Assembly: GCA_005406025.1 (NCBI GenBank)
Contig: BGZK01001333.1
Location: forward strand, 1-64,000
Source of the DNA: Eumeta japonica
Lineage: Eukaryota; Arthropoda; Insecta; Lepidoptera; Psychidae
DNA length: 64,000 nt
Direction: 5' to 3'
Below, piece after piece: positions 1-12,131 of this stretch. How positions within the stretch are numbered: the first letter of the stretch is position 1; each line of letters begins with the position of its first letter. The position numbers and the translations under genes were made by a program. Under the pieces are notes generated by a model. That model saw only the letters and a program-made list of their open reading frames with translations. It searched no databases and was not told the DNA's origin.

Positions 1-111
1 TTGGCTCGGATTCAAAATGGAACTTTTGTCAACCAATGGGTATATTGCATTAATCTGTTATTTGTTTTAACGAATTGGCGGCAAAATGAAAATTGTTTGT
101 CTAACGTCAAC

Positions 112-1020
112 ATGAATTTAACACGAGAAAAATTTTATGCAATGATCTTCTATGATTTTCGTTGCCATTTGAACCAACAAGAAAATTATTGCATACTTCG
201 GTTAGTCTTTTCTGTTGAAGCTCCGTCTCTTGCCACTCTTTATTACTGATTTAACGAGATCATGCGTAGTCGTGCTAATCTGAACTGATGATCTACATGA
301 GATATCATCAATGTTGTAAGGCTTATGATAGATATTGACAAAAGAGTAAACTACCAGCAGATTTCGACAAGCTTAGGCATTGGTATTAGTCAAGCGCACA
401 AAATCCTTTATGAACGTTTAGTGGCCAGGAAGCTTTGCACTCGGTGGATACCTCATAATTTGACCGAAGGTGAAAAACTCCCTAGTGTTAAATGGTGCCG
501 CGAAATGATGAAGAGATTTTCCGGTGGTGATTCAAATGCTGTATAAGTCGTAAATTTAATGTTACTACCCCGAAAACAAAATTTAACGCAGTCTGCCCAG
601 TGGGTGTTTCTTTTCGAGGAGTTGCTTACTAAAGTAAAATGAGGCCGAAGCATCTCTTTTTTTCGGAATAACAGGTTATAATACAACAATTATTTTAGAA
701 TATAAAAAACAGTCACTGCAAACTGGTACACTAACAATAGTTGGCCAATTTTTTTTTTAAATAGACTGGGAAAAACTATCTCGGTTTAGGATTCTCCTTC
801 ATCATAACAACGCCTCACCATAAACAGCCAGACAAACAACTAACTATTTGTGGACATAAGGTATAGAAATGCTGGATCATCGGCACACTGGTCTAATCTC
901 GCACCATGCGGGATTCCATTTATTTTCTAAAATAAAAGAAAGACCTGAGAATAACAGGATATGACACTAAGTTTCAGCTTTAAAGGCATTCTATTTGTAT
1001 ACTTCTTTACATTTTTTAAT
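112..1020 (+). pseudogene. Decayed mariner-like transposase
   Basis: Pieces of a mariner-family transposase can be read in order across several frames. The N-terminal motif MNLTREKF starts at 112. The DNA-binding half follows at 316-543 (SLGIGISQAHKIL, then LCTRWIPHNLTEGEK and WCREMM). After that come the SAQWVF block near 590-620, an LLHHNNAS block near 800-830 (the family's HHDNAS region) and an HLFSKIK block near 920-940. The family cuts and pastes DNA at TA sites using a DD34D triad. Here the segment after GGDSNAV that should carry the first catalytic aspartate is deleted or scrambled near 545-575, the second D reads as N, and stops and frameshifts are frequent. The element is dead. No inverted repeats were found; the 5' end may lie outside the window. 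Confidence 0.85.
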
Positions 1021-2537
1021 ATAAACAAAAAAAAGTTGTTTAAAACATTCCTAAATTGTTTTAAGGTCCCGACAATTAATATTTCTACTAATACTTCTCA
1101 TATTAGATCCAAAGTAAAATGATGCACTTATTCAGCTATTTGTCGAACCAGGAAACTGCATATAAAAGCAGCCGTTACATTATTCTCAGCTTTGTTGCAT
1201 CGTAGTTATCGATGAATGCGTTTCTTGCTTAAGGCGCACAGTCGCTTCCCCCGGGGTGCTTTAAAGGCCTATCAGAGACCATAAATCAGACGCAGTGGGG
1301 TCAGGATCTTCCTTTAACGTTGCGCTTTCTTTGGCACACGATGCGGTGGATACGTGTTCACCATAAAGTTAAATGTGAAATAGTTTTTTGAATCGATGCG
1401 CTGTGAATGCACAATATTTTTTAGTTCTTGAAATAAATTTTCATAGACACTAATTCTAATAAAAAAATAGGTTAATTACAATGTCAAACGGTTAATGTTT
1501 GAAAGACGACATAATATAATTATTGACGTCACGGGGAACATAATTTTAATAAGTCTCCATAAATTATGGCATCTAGACATTTTTTATTTATTTTTGTCCT
1601 CGGCTGTATTCCTTTCGGTATAAAATATATGCTGTAGTTTTCCAATGCCCATATTTTCATGCTTTATTCGAATTTAATAAAGATTATTGGCATAAACGTA
1701 AAGGTGGAGGTTTTGTAAAGTGTAGATACTTAATAACGAAAAATACTTTTTTTATTATTTGCTATTCATAATATTACTACTTAATATTCATGATATAAGT
1801 CGTTTTCGATGCATTGTTGCTCCGTGTCGCTTTTACTTCAAAAATGAATTTACAAAATGAATCGACACATTTTCGCCTCATAACTCCATAGGAAGTCTTT
1901 TGAACTGGGGGGCGGGGTCGTCGACTTTACGACGTGATTAGTCACGACCACTGCGCCAATACCGACAAAGAAAGGATTTATATTCCGATCACGTTCGTAA
2001 ACGTAGTCAGAAGTAGACACACACGCGGCGCCGAATTACGAAGGGATTGTAAGTAACAACTCTATAAGTCTCAATGTCGAGACGGGACGAACGAGAGTTT
2101 ATGTCGAAAACTTCGTATCTACACAAATTTTTGTGTTTAACGTTTCCTAACCGGAGTGTTGGCACGAAATAAGTATTGTCCACTTATTTTGTGGTGTTAG
2201 GGTGGATATTTTTCATTGTGTTTGGGGTTCAGTAGGCTGGCGATAAGGTGCGTTCATTGTAAAACAATACCTGCATGTAAATTATATGTAGTTGTGCGGT
2301 ATTATTAAAATATTTGATAGTTATCGATAAAAAATTAAAACCATACCCATCAATAGCTTTTAGTAAGTAAGTAGTACATTAGGCACAAAATGTATACAAG
2401 CGTACTAGTGGTTAATTTGAAAAAAACGGGCATGCATTTTTAACTCAGCTTCATAAATCAATCAATCATCAGCTTCAAGCTTATAAATGATACTTCTATT
2501 TGCGTAATATCGTGTGGTCAAGAATATTTTTTTCAGA
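1021..2537. other. Non-coding stretch, one GC-richer patch
   Basis: No credible gene. The interval 1,900-2,060 is noticeably richer in GC than its surroundings and ends in a good splice-donor sequence, GTAAGT, at 2,049-2,054. This could be a non-coding first exon with its promoter, but there is no start codon in a useful frame and no other support. Confidence 0.3.
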
Positions 2538-2570
2538 TTACTAAATAATCTCTTATAGATTATTTAGTAA
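2538..2570. repeat. Perfect 14-bp inverted repeat
   Basis: The left arm TTACTAAATAATCT (2,538-2,551) is followed by a 5-nt loop and then its exact reverse complement at 2,557-2,570. A partial third copy (AGATTACTATAA) follows at about 2,580. The function is not evident. Confidence 0.8.
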
Positions 2571-3046
2571 AGTCTCTTACAGATTACTATAATAAGGTGC
2601 TCTTCTATCACAGCCATTGATCAAGATATGACTCTAGATGTTAATGAACTTTTCACACCACGGACAACATTAAAATCAGGTAAAACGTATGAAAACTACC
2701 TATCAATCGCGGTAAACCTCTTTAGTCTTAATAAAGCATTTTGAAAAATCATCATTGTGTGTAGTTCTCACAGTTGAAAAACTTTATTTAATAGGAAAAT
2801 TTTTTAATGCGTGCTAGAGTAAAGTATTGTATAATTTTAACCAAAGTATGGAATGAACCTCAGTTAAATGGTAATAAAGTGACGTAAGATATTTATACCA
2901 ACATGATTTGTGTAAGTAGTCTTTGTTTTGCTTTAACCTTCTGAACGGAGGTTACGCTGAAGAAAAATGTGTACTACTAACATGATTTTGATATTTTTAA
3001 TTTTTCTATTTTTGTAAGTGATATGTGCCGAGCAACACCCCACTGT

Positions 3047-3600
3047 GATATTTATCGATGTGTTTTTGAACTGCTTGACTTCAGAAGTTGTCTATAAGTT
3101 TTTGAGTTTTGAAGCTCAAACATTTGAGAGATTTGCACTCCATTGCACTCCATCACTGAAACTTTTTGTTAATTTCGAGCTCAAAGGGTTCAAAAATATA
3201 AATAGTAGTAAACTCTAGAGCTATTTTGAGTTTTGTGAGCTGAAAAATATTGCATAATACGTAGTTTTTGGATTTGAAAATACTTAATTCAAATTCATTA
3301 ATAAAAAAAATTTGCAAAACGGTAGGTCCTACAGGACATCCTAAGAACTTTCCGCTATGATATTTATCGATGTGCCTTTGAACTCCTTATTTATAAATAT
3401 TGTCTATGAGTTTTTTAGGTCAAAAATTTGAAAGACTATGACCGTGCAGGCCATCCCTAAAACTTCTTATCATTTTCGAGCTTAAAGCGTTAAAAAATGA
3501 AATACCACTAAATTACTGAGCTCGTCATGCTCAAAAGATCGGTTTTAGTGCTTTTTCAAGCTTTTCGAGCACAAAAATATAGTTGTAATACGTTTTAAGC
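3047..3600 (+). repeat. Diverged tandem duplication, ~312-bp period
   Basis: The string GATATTTATCGATGTG begins at 3,047 and again at 3,359. After each copy come matching blocks in the same order: TTTGAACTnCTT, GTCTATnAGTTTTT, TCAAAnATTTGA, TTTCGAGCT and AATACGT. The two units have diverged by substitutions and small indels, so this is an old duplication. The short frame at 3,018-3,218 falls inside it and is not considered coding. Confidence 0.7.
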
Positions 3601-3639
3601 TCTTCGAGTTTAAAAATCTATATAAGTATATAAACGCTT

Positions 3640-4560
3640 TTTAGATTTCCAAGCCAAAATGGCAAAAACGGAACCCTTATAGTTTCGTCATGTCCGTCTG
3701 TCTATCTGTATTTCTTAAGCATTATATTAAATACTGTAATTACCTCTTGGTGAACTAGACCTCTCAGTGAGTTAGTTCGATTATATTACGTACCGTGATC
3801 TTGTCCCATATTCGACACAATGCTTGACGTTCAAAGTAGAAACTTATGATAAGCAAAGATAAAACTTAGGACAGGGCTATTCTTAAGATCGGAGAATTTT
3901 GTGAAGTCTATTTTTATATTTTGTCCCTTCAGCAGCACTACTGGTTGAAGGAGAGACACTGATGTTAAAAAAGTGTTTATAATTTACGTGGTTTGTAATG
4001 TATATTGATGAAATTAATAGTGTAGGTGTCTTGTATGAGCCGTTATTTAGTTTGGTGGTTAAATAACAAAAATAAAAATTTCAAGGATGGGGGGGGGCAC
4101 TCCATACATGTAATAGAAACTGAATTTTTTTTTTAAAGAAACATCAACGAGTAGCACATATTTCGATAGATCTTTTAAAATCACTTTAAAGTTTACAATC
4201 ATTTTTCTGATTACGTTAATAATTTCGGAAATAATCGCTCTGGAAGTAGCAGAAATTGTGTGTCCCCCTCCTCTATTTTCTAAACTATATGTCCAAAAAA
4301 ATATGAAACAAAAAGTAAAGCTTAATAACTACTTTCAACGAAAATTATTTTGATCATGGTCGGATATACCGTTTTTGAGTTATTGCCGAAAAACTGCGCG
4401 TCTTAACAAAATAACGTAATTGTCACGAAGGTACGCTCTTTTGCTGGTAAACTTTTTCACATCGTATTTTTACATTTTGAGACTTTAGTGTTTTGACTCA
4501 CTTAAAAGCTATAGTGCGTTTCTCTGTGGTAATGGCTACGAAACCCTACAATGGGCCGGT
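3640..4560 (-). repeat. Lepidopteran interspersed repeat, copy a (reversed)
   Basis: This is the reverse complement of the repeats at 23,770 and 37,318. Shared blocks in reversed order include AAGCCAAAATGGCAAAAACG (3,651), the GACATG/CCGTCTGTC stretch, CAACGAAAATTATTTTGATC (4,338), GGTCGGATATACCGTT and TGGCTACGAAACCCTACA (4,541). Its far end matches the AGGGTTCCG(T)AGCC start of the other copies. No coding capacity is seen. This repeat is common in moth and butterfly genomes; I do not assign it to a class. Confidence 0.75.
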
Positions 4561-4861
4561 TTCTTTTATTTTTTAACAACATTTTTCAAATGCCTTGTTC
4601 AATTTTGATTTGTGTTACGGCAATCGACGCAGTTTCTTAAAAAAAAAGATTGCTGAGTACAAAACATCAATCCATCAAGTATTTCAAGTTATTTCCAAAA
4701 AATTCCTTTTTTATATTTTCTTTTCTAACTGTATATATCATAGAAACCCACCGATTTCGATCGATATTGCTTTTTAAGCAGAAGAGCTAGTTATAATTTG
4801 AAATTTATTGATAAAAGAATTAAAAAATATATTCTAGAAAAACCTTTTCGAAATTTTTGTC

Positions 4862-4962
4862 AACACGCACGCACGCATGAACGCACGCACGTCATACGCA
4901 CGCACATTACCACGCACACACGCACGAACCCACGCACGCACTCACGTACGCACACACACCTA
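4862..4962 (+). repeat. ACGC-rich simple repeat
   Basis: Interrupted CACGCACG/CACACACG units run for about 100 bp. The overlapping 84-codon frame at 4,798-5,052 (a histidine/threonine/arginine run) is a translation of this repeat and is not a gene. Confidence 0.85.
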
Positions 4963-5224
4963 CAGACATCACTCGAAAAATGGTCAAAATTGAATCGTAG
5001 GACCCTAAAATATCAAGATCTGATGGAAGCCTCATTTTGTAACATGGATTGAAAATAGATCTTCCCAATTTATGAAAATTTTTCAATTCTCATATAAGGA
5101 AGTTAAAAAATTGTCAAAAATCAAAATTGCGCGCTTCATACTAGCTATTTAAATTTTAGTAGAAATAACATTCAATAAATAAAAATACAACGTTCATTTA
5201 AATTTTGTTAAGAAACAAAAAAAA

Positions 5225-5268
5225 AATAATATACTCTAGATGAAAAGTGATATCTGGAGTATATTATT
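5225..5268. repeat. 17-bp inverted repeat, one mismatch
   Basis: AATAATATACTCTAGAT (5,225-5,241) and ATCTGGAGTATATTATT (5,252-5,268) pair with one mismatch across a 10-nt loop. It lies just outside the 3' end of the Jockey copy. Confidence 0.7.
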
Positions 5269-5464
5269 GCAGTTGTTATAATTTATTATTTTTAAATATA
5301 CTTTCTACTGAAAGTTGCCACAAGTTTACTGCGAAGAGTAACTCCGTTTCTAAAATTATATTTTTGTAGCGGCGATTTCAGATATCGCCCTTTCACAATC
5401 GCCTCGGAGAACGGACTTCTTGCAGTGTGTGGGCAAAATTATGGACAGCGTTTTCAGACGATCA

Positions 5465-7790
5465 ATCTTCTTTATTACATACGAGTTTCATATGCGGTCG
5501 GAGTACAGTTGTGAGGTATGCACTTTGCAATTTATAGATGGCGCATCCGCCTGCGCATATGAGTTGCATATATTTTAGTCGAGGGGGTGTGGCCATGCAC
5601 TTTGCATTTTTCACGCATGAGCCGTCGTCGTGGATCATCTGAGACAATTGTCAGAGGTATGGCACGGAGGACTTATTTTTGCTTCAAGCCCGAGCGTCTT
5701 CTCGTCGGGGATACAACTCCGACTGCTAAGTTTGGGTAGTGGCCCCTCATGCGAGGGGGGTCCATTTCATGGTGGTCGCATCTCTCGCCGAGTCCGACTG
5801 GGAGTCACCCTCGAGTCGAGTTGGGGGCGACTTGAGGAGTTCTCTTATTAGAATTCATGGGGATCTTGATCGGCGAAGTCTTGAAGGCTATGTGCTGGAT
5901 GAATTCCTCTCTGAGATTTCGATGCGGAGGTCGCGAGCGATACCGTCATTTAAGACATACCGCCCCGCTCCCACGAACATCCGTAGAACGATGTTATGCT
6001 GAGCTTGATCCTTTTCCTCTGTATTGTAGAGTAGAGTGCGTACCATGCTAGCCCTGCGTAAGTGAACCGAGAATGTAGCCCTTGCACAGGGCAAGTTTGG
6101 TTTGGAACGGTAGATGCGATCAAAGTACCGGGCGCAGCATGTTTCGCGCGGCTCTTCTCTGGTGAATGACATGTTCCATTTGAGCGGCCATACGCATGGA
6201 GCGATCGATATGTACGCCCAGATATCGCACCCTGGTTTGCAATTCCACTTTCTGTCTTCGGAGTCTCTACTTTGGTGGCATAATATTCTGTTGGCTGGTT
6301 AATTAGGCGGCCGTCTTCGTCACGTTGACGGGGACTCGCTATTTGTCCAGCTAGTCCGGTAGTGGGTCGAAGACCTCTTCAGCTTCGCCACTGCAAGGTC
6401 GGCCCGGCGAGACTATGCTAAGTATGCGCTGTCGTCCACATACAGTGCAAGCACAATATGCTCCTCTCAATCTTGCAATTGGCCTGCGAAAGTAGGAATG
6501 TTATCCATGAAAGCTGCGTAGAGGCACGGTGATAGGCAGCCGCCTTGTGGTACTCCGGCACGGATGAGTCGTAGGTCCGAAGTCGTGTCCTCGACTGCAA
6601 TGAAGAAGTTGCGGCCCTCCAGAAACGATGTTACTGTCCGCATGAGTGCAGGTAGTATTTGGGTGTTTTCGAGTAATTTCTACAGCAATCCGGAGTGCCA
6701 CAATCGGTCGAACGCTTTATCGATGACGAGGAAGATTCCTACGGTGCGGCGTCCCCGGTTTTGCTCGGTGGCCATGTAGTGCAGAATTCGTGCCAGCTGC
6801 AGTGTATTTGAGTGCCCACTGCGAAACCCAAACTGTTCTTGTCTTGATGTCAGGTGGCGGTACAGGCGTCGCAGCATGATACGCTCGAACAGGTCGGCAA
6901 TGTGGGACAGCAGCGTGATCGGCCGGTGGCTCGACGCGATACGCGGGTCCTTGCCTGGCTTCGGAATCGCAATGATGCGGCCTGTCTTCCAGCTTCCCAG
7001 AAAGTACCTAGTCCAGAGTATATCATTGAAGAACCTGGTCATCGTCACCATGGCTCCGTTAGGCAGCTGTTTTAAGGCCCCGGTCGAGATTCCGTCGGGT
7101 CCGAGAACCTTCCGCTTGGGCTGTCTAAAGATCGCCTTGATCGTCTCCGCCGGGGCCATGAAATAGTCCACCCGTAGCAATGGCACCGGGGCCGCCAAGA
7201 ACTTTTGTACGCGGCGTTACACTCGTGCATGATGTGATGCGGCTTCAAGCGAGTCTGATGTCAGGTGTGGAGTGGATTGCTCTTCCAAGTGCTCGGCCAG
7301 GATCTCCCCCAATTCTTTGCGGCATATCAGCGCATTCCTGTTGTATCGAACAGTGGACACATGGGAGCTGGCGTTCTTGTTAGACGGCGGCATAGCTTGT
7401 AAAGGGACTTCCAGTCATCGCCGTCCTGTTCGATTGTTTTTTCCTATGCGGCGCCACTGAATGTCCACACCGCTTGCCTCAGTTCCTGGGAAATATGATT
7501 CAGATCACGCTTGACTTGTGAACAGCGCATCCTGGCTGAAAACTTTTGTAGATAGTGTTTTTGCTGGAGCGCGTGCTGTAGGCGTGGTGGTAAATTCCAT
7601 CGGCGCACTGTCTGTGCCAAAAGACGCATGGTCGCCGCACTGTACCCAGCCTGGATGTCGTCACTGAGGTGTTGTGCGGCTAAGCCGACATCCTCAGGGC
7701 AGGAGAAGGACTTGCTTCTCCTTCTCCTGCCCGGCACCGATTCGCGGTCGTATCGTAACGAGTAACGACCGCTGTGGTTCTCGGCCTTCA
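5465..7790 (-). mobile_element. Jockey-type non-LTR retrotransposon, 5'-truncated
   Basis: A LINE copy on the minus strand, read from about 7,790 down to 5,465. It starts inside the second ORF, at the linker between endonuclease and reverse transcriptase (frame 7,444-7,760, with VRRWNLPPRLQHALQQKHYL). It continues through the reverse transcriptase (7,198 to about 6,420) and the C-terminal region (6,050-5,890, with HNIVLRMFVGAGRYVLNDGI). It ends in a 3' UTR with AATAAA at 5,476-5,471. Loss of the 5' part is typical of incomplete reverse transcription at insertion. The GC content is clearly higher than in the surrounding DNA. No target-site duplication or poly-A tail could be fixed with confidence. 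Confidence 0.85.
5888..7760 (-). pseudogene. Jockey reverse transcriptase, frameshifted
   Basis: The longest intact piece is 6,680-7,198 (172 codons). It carries the fingers motif KVLGPDGISTGALKQLP, the SHRPITLLSHIADLFERIM block, EQFGFRSGHSNTLQLARIL and the palm sequence VGIFLVIDKAFDRLWH, where VIDKAFD stands for the usual DIEKAFD. The frame then shifts. AGVPQGGCLSP and a YVDD catalytic box (6,442-6,431) are found in the next frame; the family usually has YADD. An in-frame TGA precedes the YVDD box. The enzyme copies its RNA at nicked chromosomal DNA in intact elements. This copy is not functional: it lacks the endonuclease and has stops and shifts. Confidence 0.85.
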
Positions 7791-9840
7791 ATTGGTCCCC
7801 CCCGACAACACACAATTGTATATGTAAATCATATACGTATCGCAATAATTTCGTATTTATAATTAAATACGATATACACAATAAAATAAACAAGACAAGA
7901 AATTCCACTAAAACACAATAAATGTACAAAAATAGGCAAAATAGATAAATATCACACAATTAACAATTTCTAACAACTAATCCCAACCAGGGTAATAAAA
8001 ACACAATACAAAAATACGATGAACAAAGAATTGTCAACCTAAGTCCATTCTTATAAAATAAAATAATATATTTATTCACAAATTAATGCTAAGAGATTGC
8101 TCGTAACAATTTTTATTAATTATAATAATAAAAACAGGCTAAATGGATTTTTTACCAATACTCTTATTTTTCACAAGTTTCATGGTTGATTGACGGAAAA
8201 GTTTTTTAATTTCTTTTCATGTTTTTGCCTTTTTGTAGAATTAAATCATTTATTGTAGCTGTCATTCTCTAATTTTCGTGTACTAATAAAAGTACAGCTA
8301 TAGGAATATTTGTTGACTGAAGGCAAAAAAAAAACTTCACATTATGAGTCGTGCAAAATATTTTTTCATATGACTCGTTACGCAAATTTGATGATTTTGA
8401 AACAGTGATGATTTTGAAACTTTTGTTCTAATTGGGAGAGATATTCGTTCACAGAAAGTCCGCGGCTTTTAAACTTATACATGCAATGATTACATGCTTA
8501 TGGATATCACTTCACTTAATTGTATAGACATAAAAATACACGTACAAACTCAGAATGTAAATATTTTAATTATATACCACAGAAGACAATACAAACAACC
8601 TCGTACTGTACCAAATTGTTGTTTCATCGACCATGACAATGCATGAGATATATACATTACAGACAGAAAACAAAAACGAAACAGAAAAAATCCTTTTTCT
8701 CGAAGTCGGCTAATGAAACGTATCAAATATAGTAAATATTAAATATAGCTCGAAAAAAGTATAAATTCTAATATTTGTAGTTTTGTAAACGTATATCAAA
8801 AAGTACGAGACTAACCGCAACCCGCACCGTTGTATTCTCTTTTTAATTCAGTTACGGAACCCTAAAAAAGTCGCTCTTTTCAAGTCCTTCCACTTTATTA
8901 TAGGCACTTATTGAGACAATGCCCTTTCTCGAGCGAGAAGGGCGAAGGGGGAACTACGTAAAGGCATGCGCCCTAAAGTTTATCTATGTACCCGGAATAG
9001 ATCCGCCCCCTGTTGTCGTAGGCATTGTCTTTGTTCGAATAAAAATATTTGGAGTCATTTGGAGTAAGTTTCTATTGTTTTTTAACGTATAACAAGATTG
9101 AACCACTTTCAATTGAGGCACGTTACGAAGAAATATTCCTCTTAAAGCATTATACATTTTAGTCTGTACTTAATATTATTTTAATAACTTAACAGTTTAT
9201 ATTTTTCTAATATATGTATGCGATTTATTAAGAATATTCAGTTCTAAATTATTTTTCGTTTATGCAATAATTAATAACCGTTAAGTTTTGACTTTATACC
9301 ACTTTATATTGATTTTATACCATCACCACTCAATTTGTTTCATATCCTGGCCTATCGTGATGGTTGTTAAGGTCATGTAGAAACGTAAGGCTTACAATAA
9401 ATAGGACGCATCAGTTTTTGTCGTATACAAGAAAGTTATACAAGCGACAAACATCGAATTCTAATAGAGACGTTAAAGTTTGTTTTTGTACATACGTCAT
9501 ATTATTGTATGCGGGGAAAAAATGTTCATTTCCAAAATCATTATGTGAATTCGGAAAAATAAAACGTGTTTCTCGTTTCGCTCGGATCGTTCGTGTAGAG
9601 TAATTAATTAAATTTTAATAAAAATAATAATTATTTTATTTGTCCTATGACATTTAATTGGTGGGATCTCATTAAGAGAAAACTTTGGATAAACACGTAT
9701 TCATCACAAGAGAGTATTATGTAATATTTGGATATGTTTCAAAAGTGATCTAAAATGATAGATGACATTTATTGAAAGAATGGAGATTAGTGTTCATGCT
9801 TATAAAAAGAAGTGTATACTGTGGATGTTATATAATACTC

Positions 9841-9843
<3 letters not shown>
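7791..9843. other. AT-rich non-coding stretch
   Basis: No gene seen. A remnant of the AGGGTTCCG repeat end (ACGGAACCCTAAAAAA) sits at 8,850-8,868. A short hairpin, GCCCTTTCTCG/CGAGAAGGGC, lies near 8,922-8,944. The 79-codon frame at 9,364-9,603 has no recognisable content. Confidence 0.5.

Positions 9844-9873
<30 letters not shown>
9844..9873. repeat. (TA)n microsatellite
   Basis: An uninterrupted AT dinucleotide run of about 30 bp. Confidence 0.95.
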
Positions 9874-9875
<2 letters not shown>

Positions 9876-12018
9876 CATATTAACTTTTTAGGAAGGAATA
9901 AGTAAATTTTGGAATTCAGTCCTAAAATTTCGAAAATTCCATCCTCATTTCGCGTACGAATCAGAATGTAATTACGCGGGACCCGCGCCGAGCATTTCGA
10001 CAAAAATTTCATTAGGTCTCCTATGGACGAGGTGCCTTTGATTCGAATTTTTTATCACATATATTAGATCAAGACACCTCAGTCGGATATATTTTACACA
10101 GTAATTGATTAAAAATTACTCTACAACATTCCAATGGTAGTACCTATGAGTATTTTATAAGAGTTGAAAGGTAGGGCGTATGTTTACCTCGATTTTTATA
10201 TTGAAATGGATAATGGATAAAATAAATTCTAGGATGTAATACTATGCAATCTGATACATAAGTATTTAGGATGTTGTTGTGGTCCGATTTGAAGTGACGC
10301 GGACATACGTGATAAGTTTTTTGCGTTCATAATAAACAGAGTATTCTTTAAAATAATTTTGTCATTTTTGTCTTAGTTTACTTAGTCATTTAAAGGTTTT
10401 GCACTCGAAAAACTGACCACGCCATGCTGTGGTTAATTGCTTAATATTTTATAAATGATATTTCTATTTCGTTCAATTTTCAGTCCGATGGAATTATGTA
10501 TAAGTCATGTTTATAAATAAGCGAGTTGCTTTACAATTATGATCAATTATATAGTGATAGAAATTTTTATATGATTAAAATAAGTTATATGGTGATAGAA
10601 AGGGCAGCAAAAGTTTTTCTAGAAAATCTTATGTAAACCGAATTGCTGGCAAATTTTAAACATTTCAAGCATTCGGGCTTATATGAAACATTCGATGAAT
10701 ATCTATGAAGAAAGAGAGATATATGAAGTTCTATTAGTCTCTGCATATTTTTATGGAAAACAGGTGTGACCTTTTAAAAGCGTAAATAAAAACAAACATA
10801 TCTTCAGTAAAATATCAATAAACAAAAAAGCATTGTTTGATCGCCCAATACAAGTAGTATTGGACGTTCATCCAATACTACCCATGATGGGCCAAAGTCT
10901 TCAAATCGTGTCAAAGGATCCATCTACCTGTAAGCATTGCTGGCTGAGTGTTCACTGTGATCCAGTTTAGCACATCACTGATATATTAGGTGTTAGATAT
11001 TATATCGGCATTGGTCTATTGCTATGATTTTTTATTTAGTCTAAAGAGCTAACGCGCATTAGTGCGTATTCTGGAATTATGCATAAAGTTGTGCAAGCAC
11101 AGCATACATATACATGCGGTTTCAAATTGATGTTGATACCTACGCACTTCGTTTATGAACGATAAAAAGGTAATCACAGTTTAATAGACAATACAGAAAA
11201 AAAAATACATATCAATAAAATTGAAATGGTGGAAAATTTATAAAAACAAAAAGAATATATGAAAAGCATTTCATATTGATATCCCGGTGAAATCATAAAT
11301 AAAACATAAACATATCTATTTTATAATTATGGCAACATCTGAAAACATAATATAATATCGTACAAACAACACAGGCAATAAAAACGTAAAATACAGTCTA
11401 TTAACTTTAAATCGAAGAATCATATCGCCGATGCAATCAAAATGTCACTTCTGGGGTTTCGAACGACAAAGCAATTCGTTTTACGACAGGCCAGATGTCT
11501 TTTCTGGGAAATGTTGTTACGAATGTAGTATCGTTTAGTGCGCTCGCGCCTACCATTGTTAAATGTTTAGCAGTAATGTCGTGGTATCATTTTAAGTGAT
11601 CCGTTTTAATTGAGAATAAGAGAAATTATGTTATAAAGTTCATACTTTTACGTATTTTCTGTTAAGTATAATTAAAAATTTATATTCTCGTAAAGTGTAG
11701 CGTACATATAGTATATAAATACCAAATCAACGCTTTAAATAATGACGTACAGCGTTCACTTTGAAATCGTGTTCGTTTCTTCAAAATTTTGTTCAAATTT
11801 GTTCAAAAGTGAATAACGTAAGATTTATAGTGAAGAAAAATGCTAATGAATTAGAATTAGAACCTATAATCAATATTAATCTACTAAACAAATTCAGTTA
11901 TGCTATATGTAGTCGTTTTTGTTTATTAAATTAGATAAAAATGCAAATTCAGTGTCTAATTATTACTACCGATTTTGCTTTTACAAATCTCACTCTCACA
12001 TTCAAATATTATACTTTG
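9874..12018. other. AT-rich non-coding stretch with one hairpin
   Basis: No gene seen. It contains a perfect 11-bp inverted repeat, GTAGTATTGGA / TCCAATACTAC, at 10,854-10,881 with a 6-nt loop. Confidence 0.5.
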
Positions 12019-12131
12019 TTATAAACGTGGCTTACGCTCTGGCTTCTTCGGGGTAAATGGGAGCACAGGTTCGATTACAATTTTTTCAGTTCTACCATTT
12101 CTTATGTTTATCTTGGCGTCATAATCAGTCA
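12019..12131 (-). CDS. Candidate last coding exon, unknown gene
   Basis: On the minus strand a frame of 33-37 codons ends in TAA at 12,019-12,021. It reads DAKINIRNGRTEKIVIEP, then VLPFTPKKPERKPRL. This basic, proline-rich end is unusual for AT-rich random DNA. An AG acceptor lies at 12,133-12,132 (ACTTAG). A stronger acceptor (TCACCTTAG) lies about 18 bp further upstream, but using it would put a TGA in frame. I do not recognise the protein. It is too short for a domain call and could be a retroelement remnant. There is no partner exon I can join with confidence; the nearest minus-strand ATG exon is the one interrupted by the hAT at 17.6 kb. Confidence 0.3.

Noticed and set aside
4798..5052. 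84-codon His/Thr/Arg-rich ORF
   Set aside because: Direct translation of the ACGC simple repeat.
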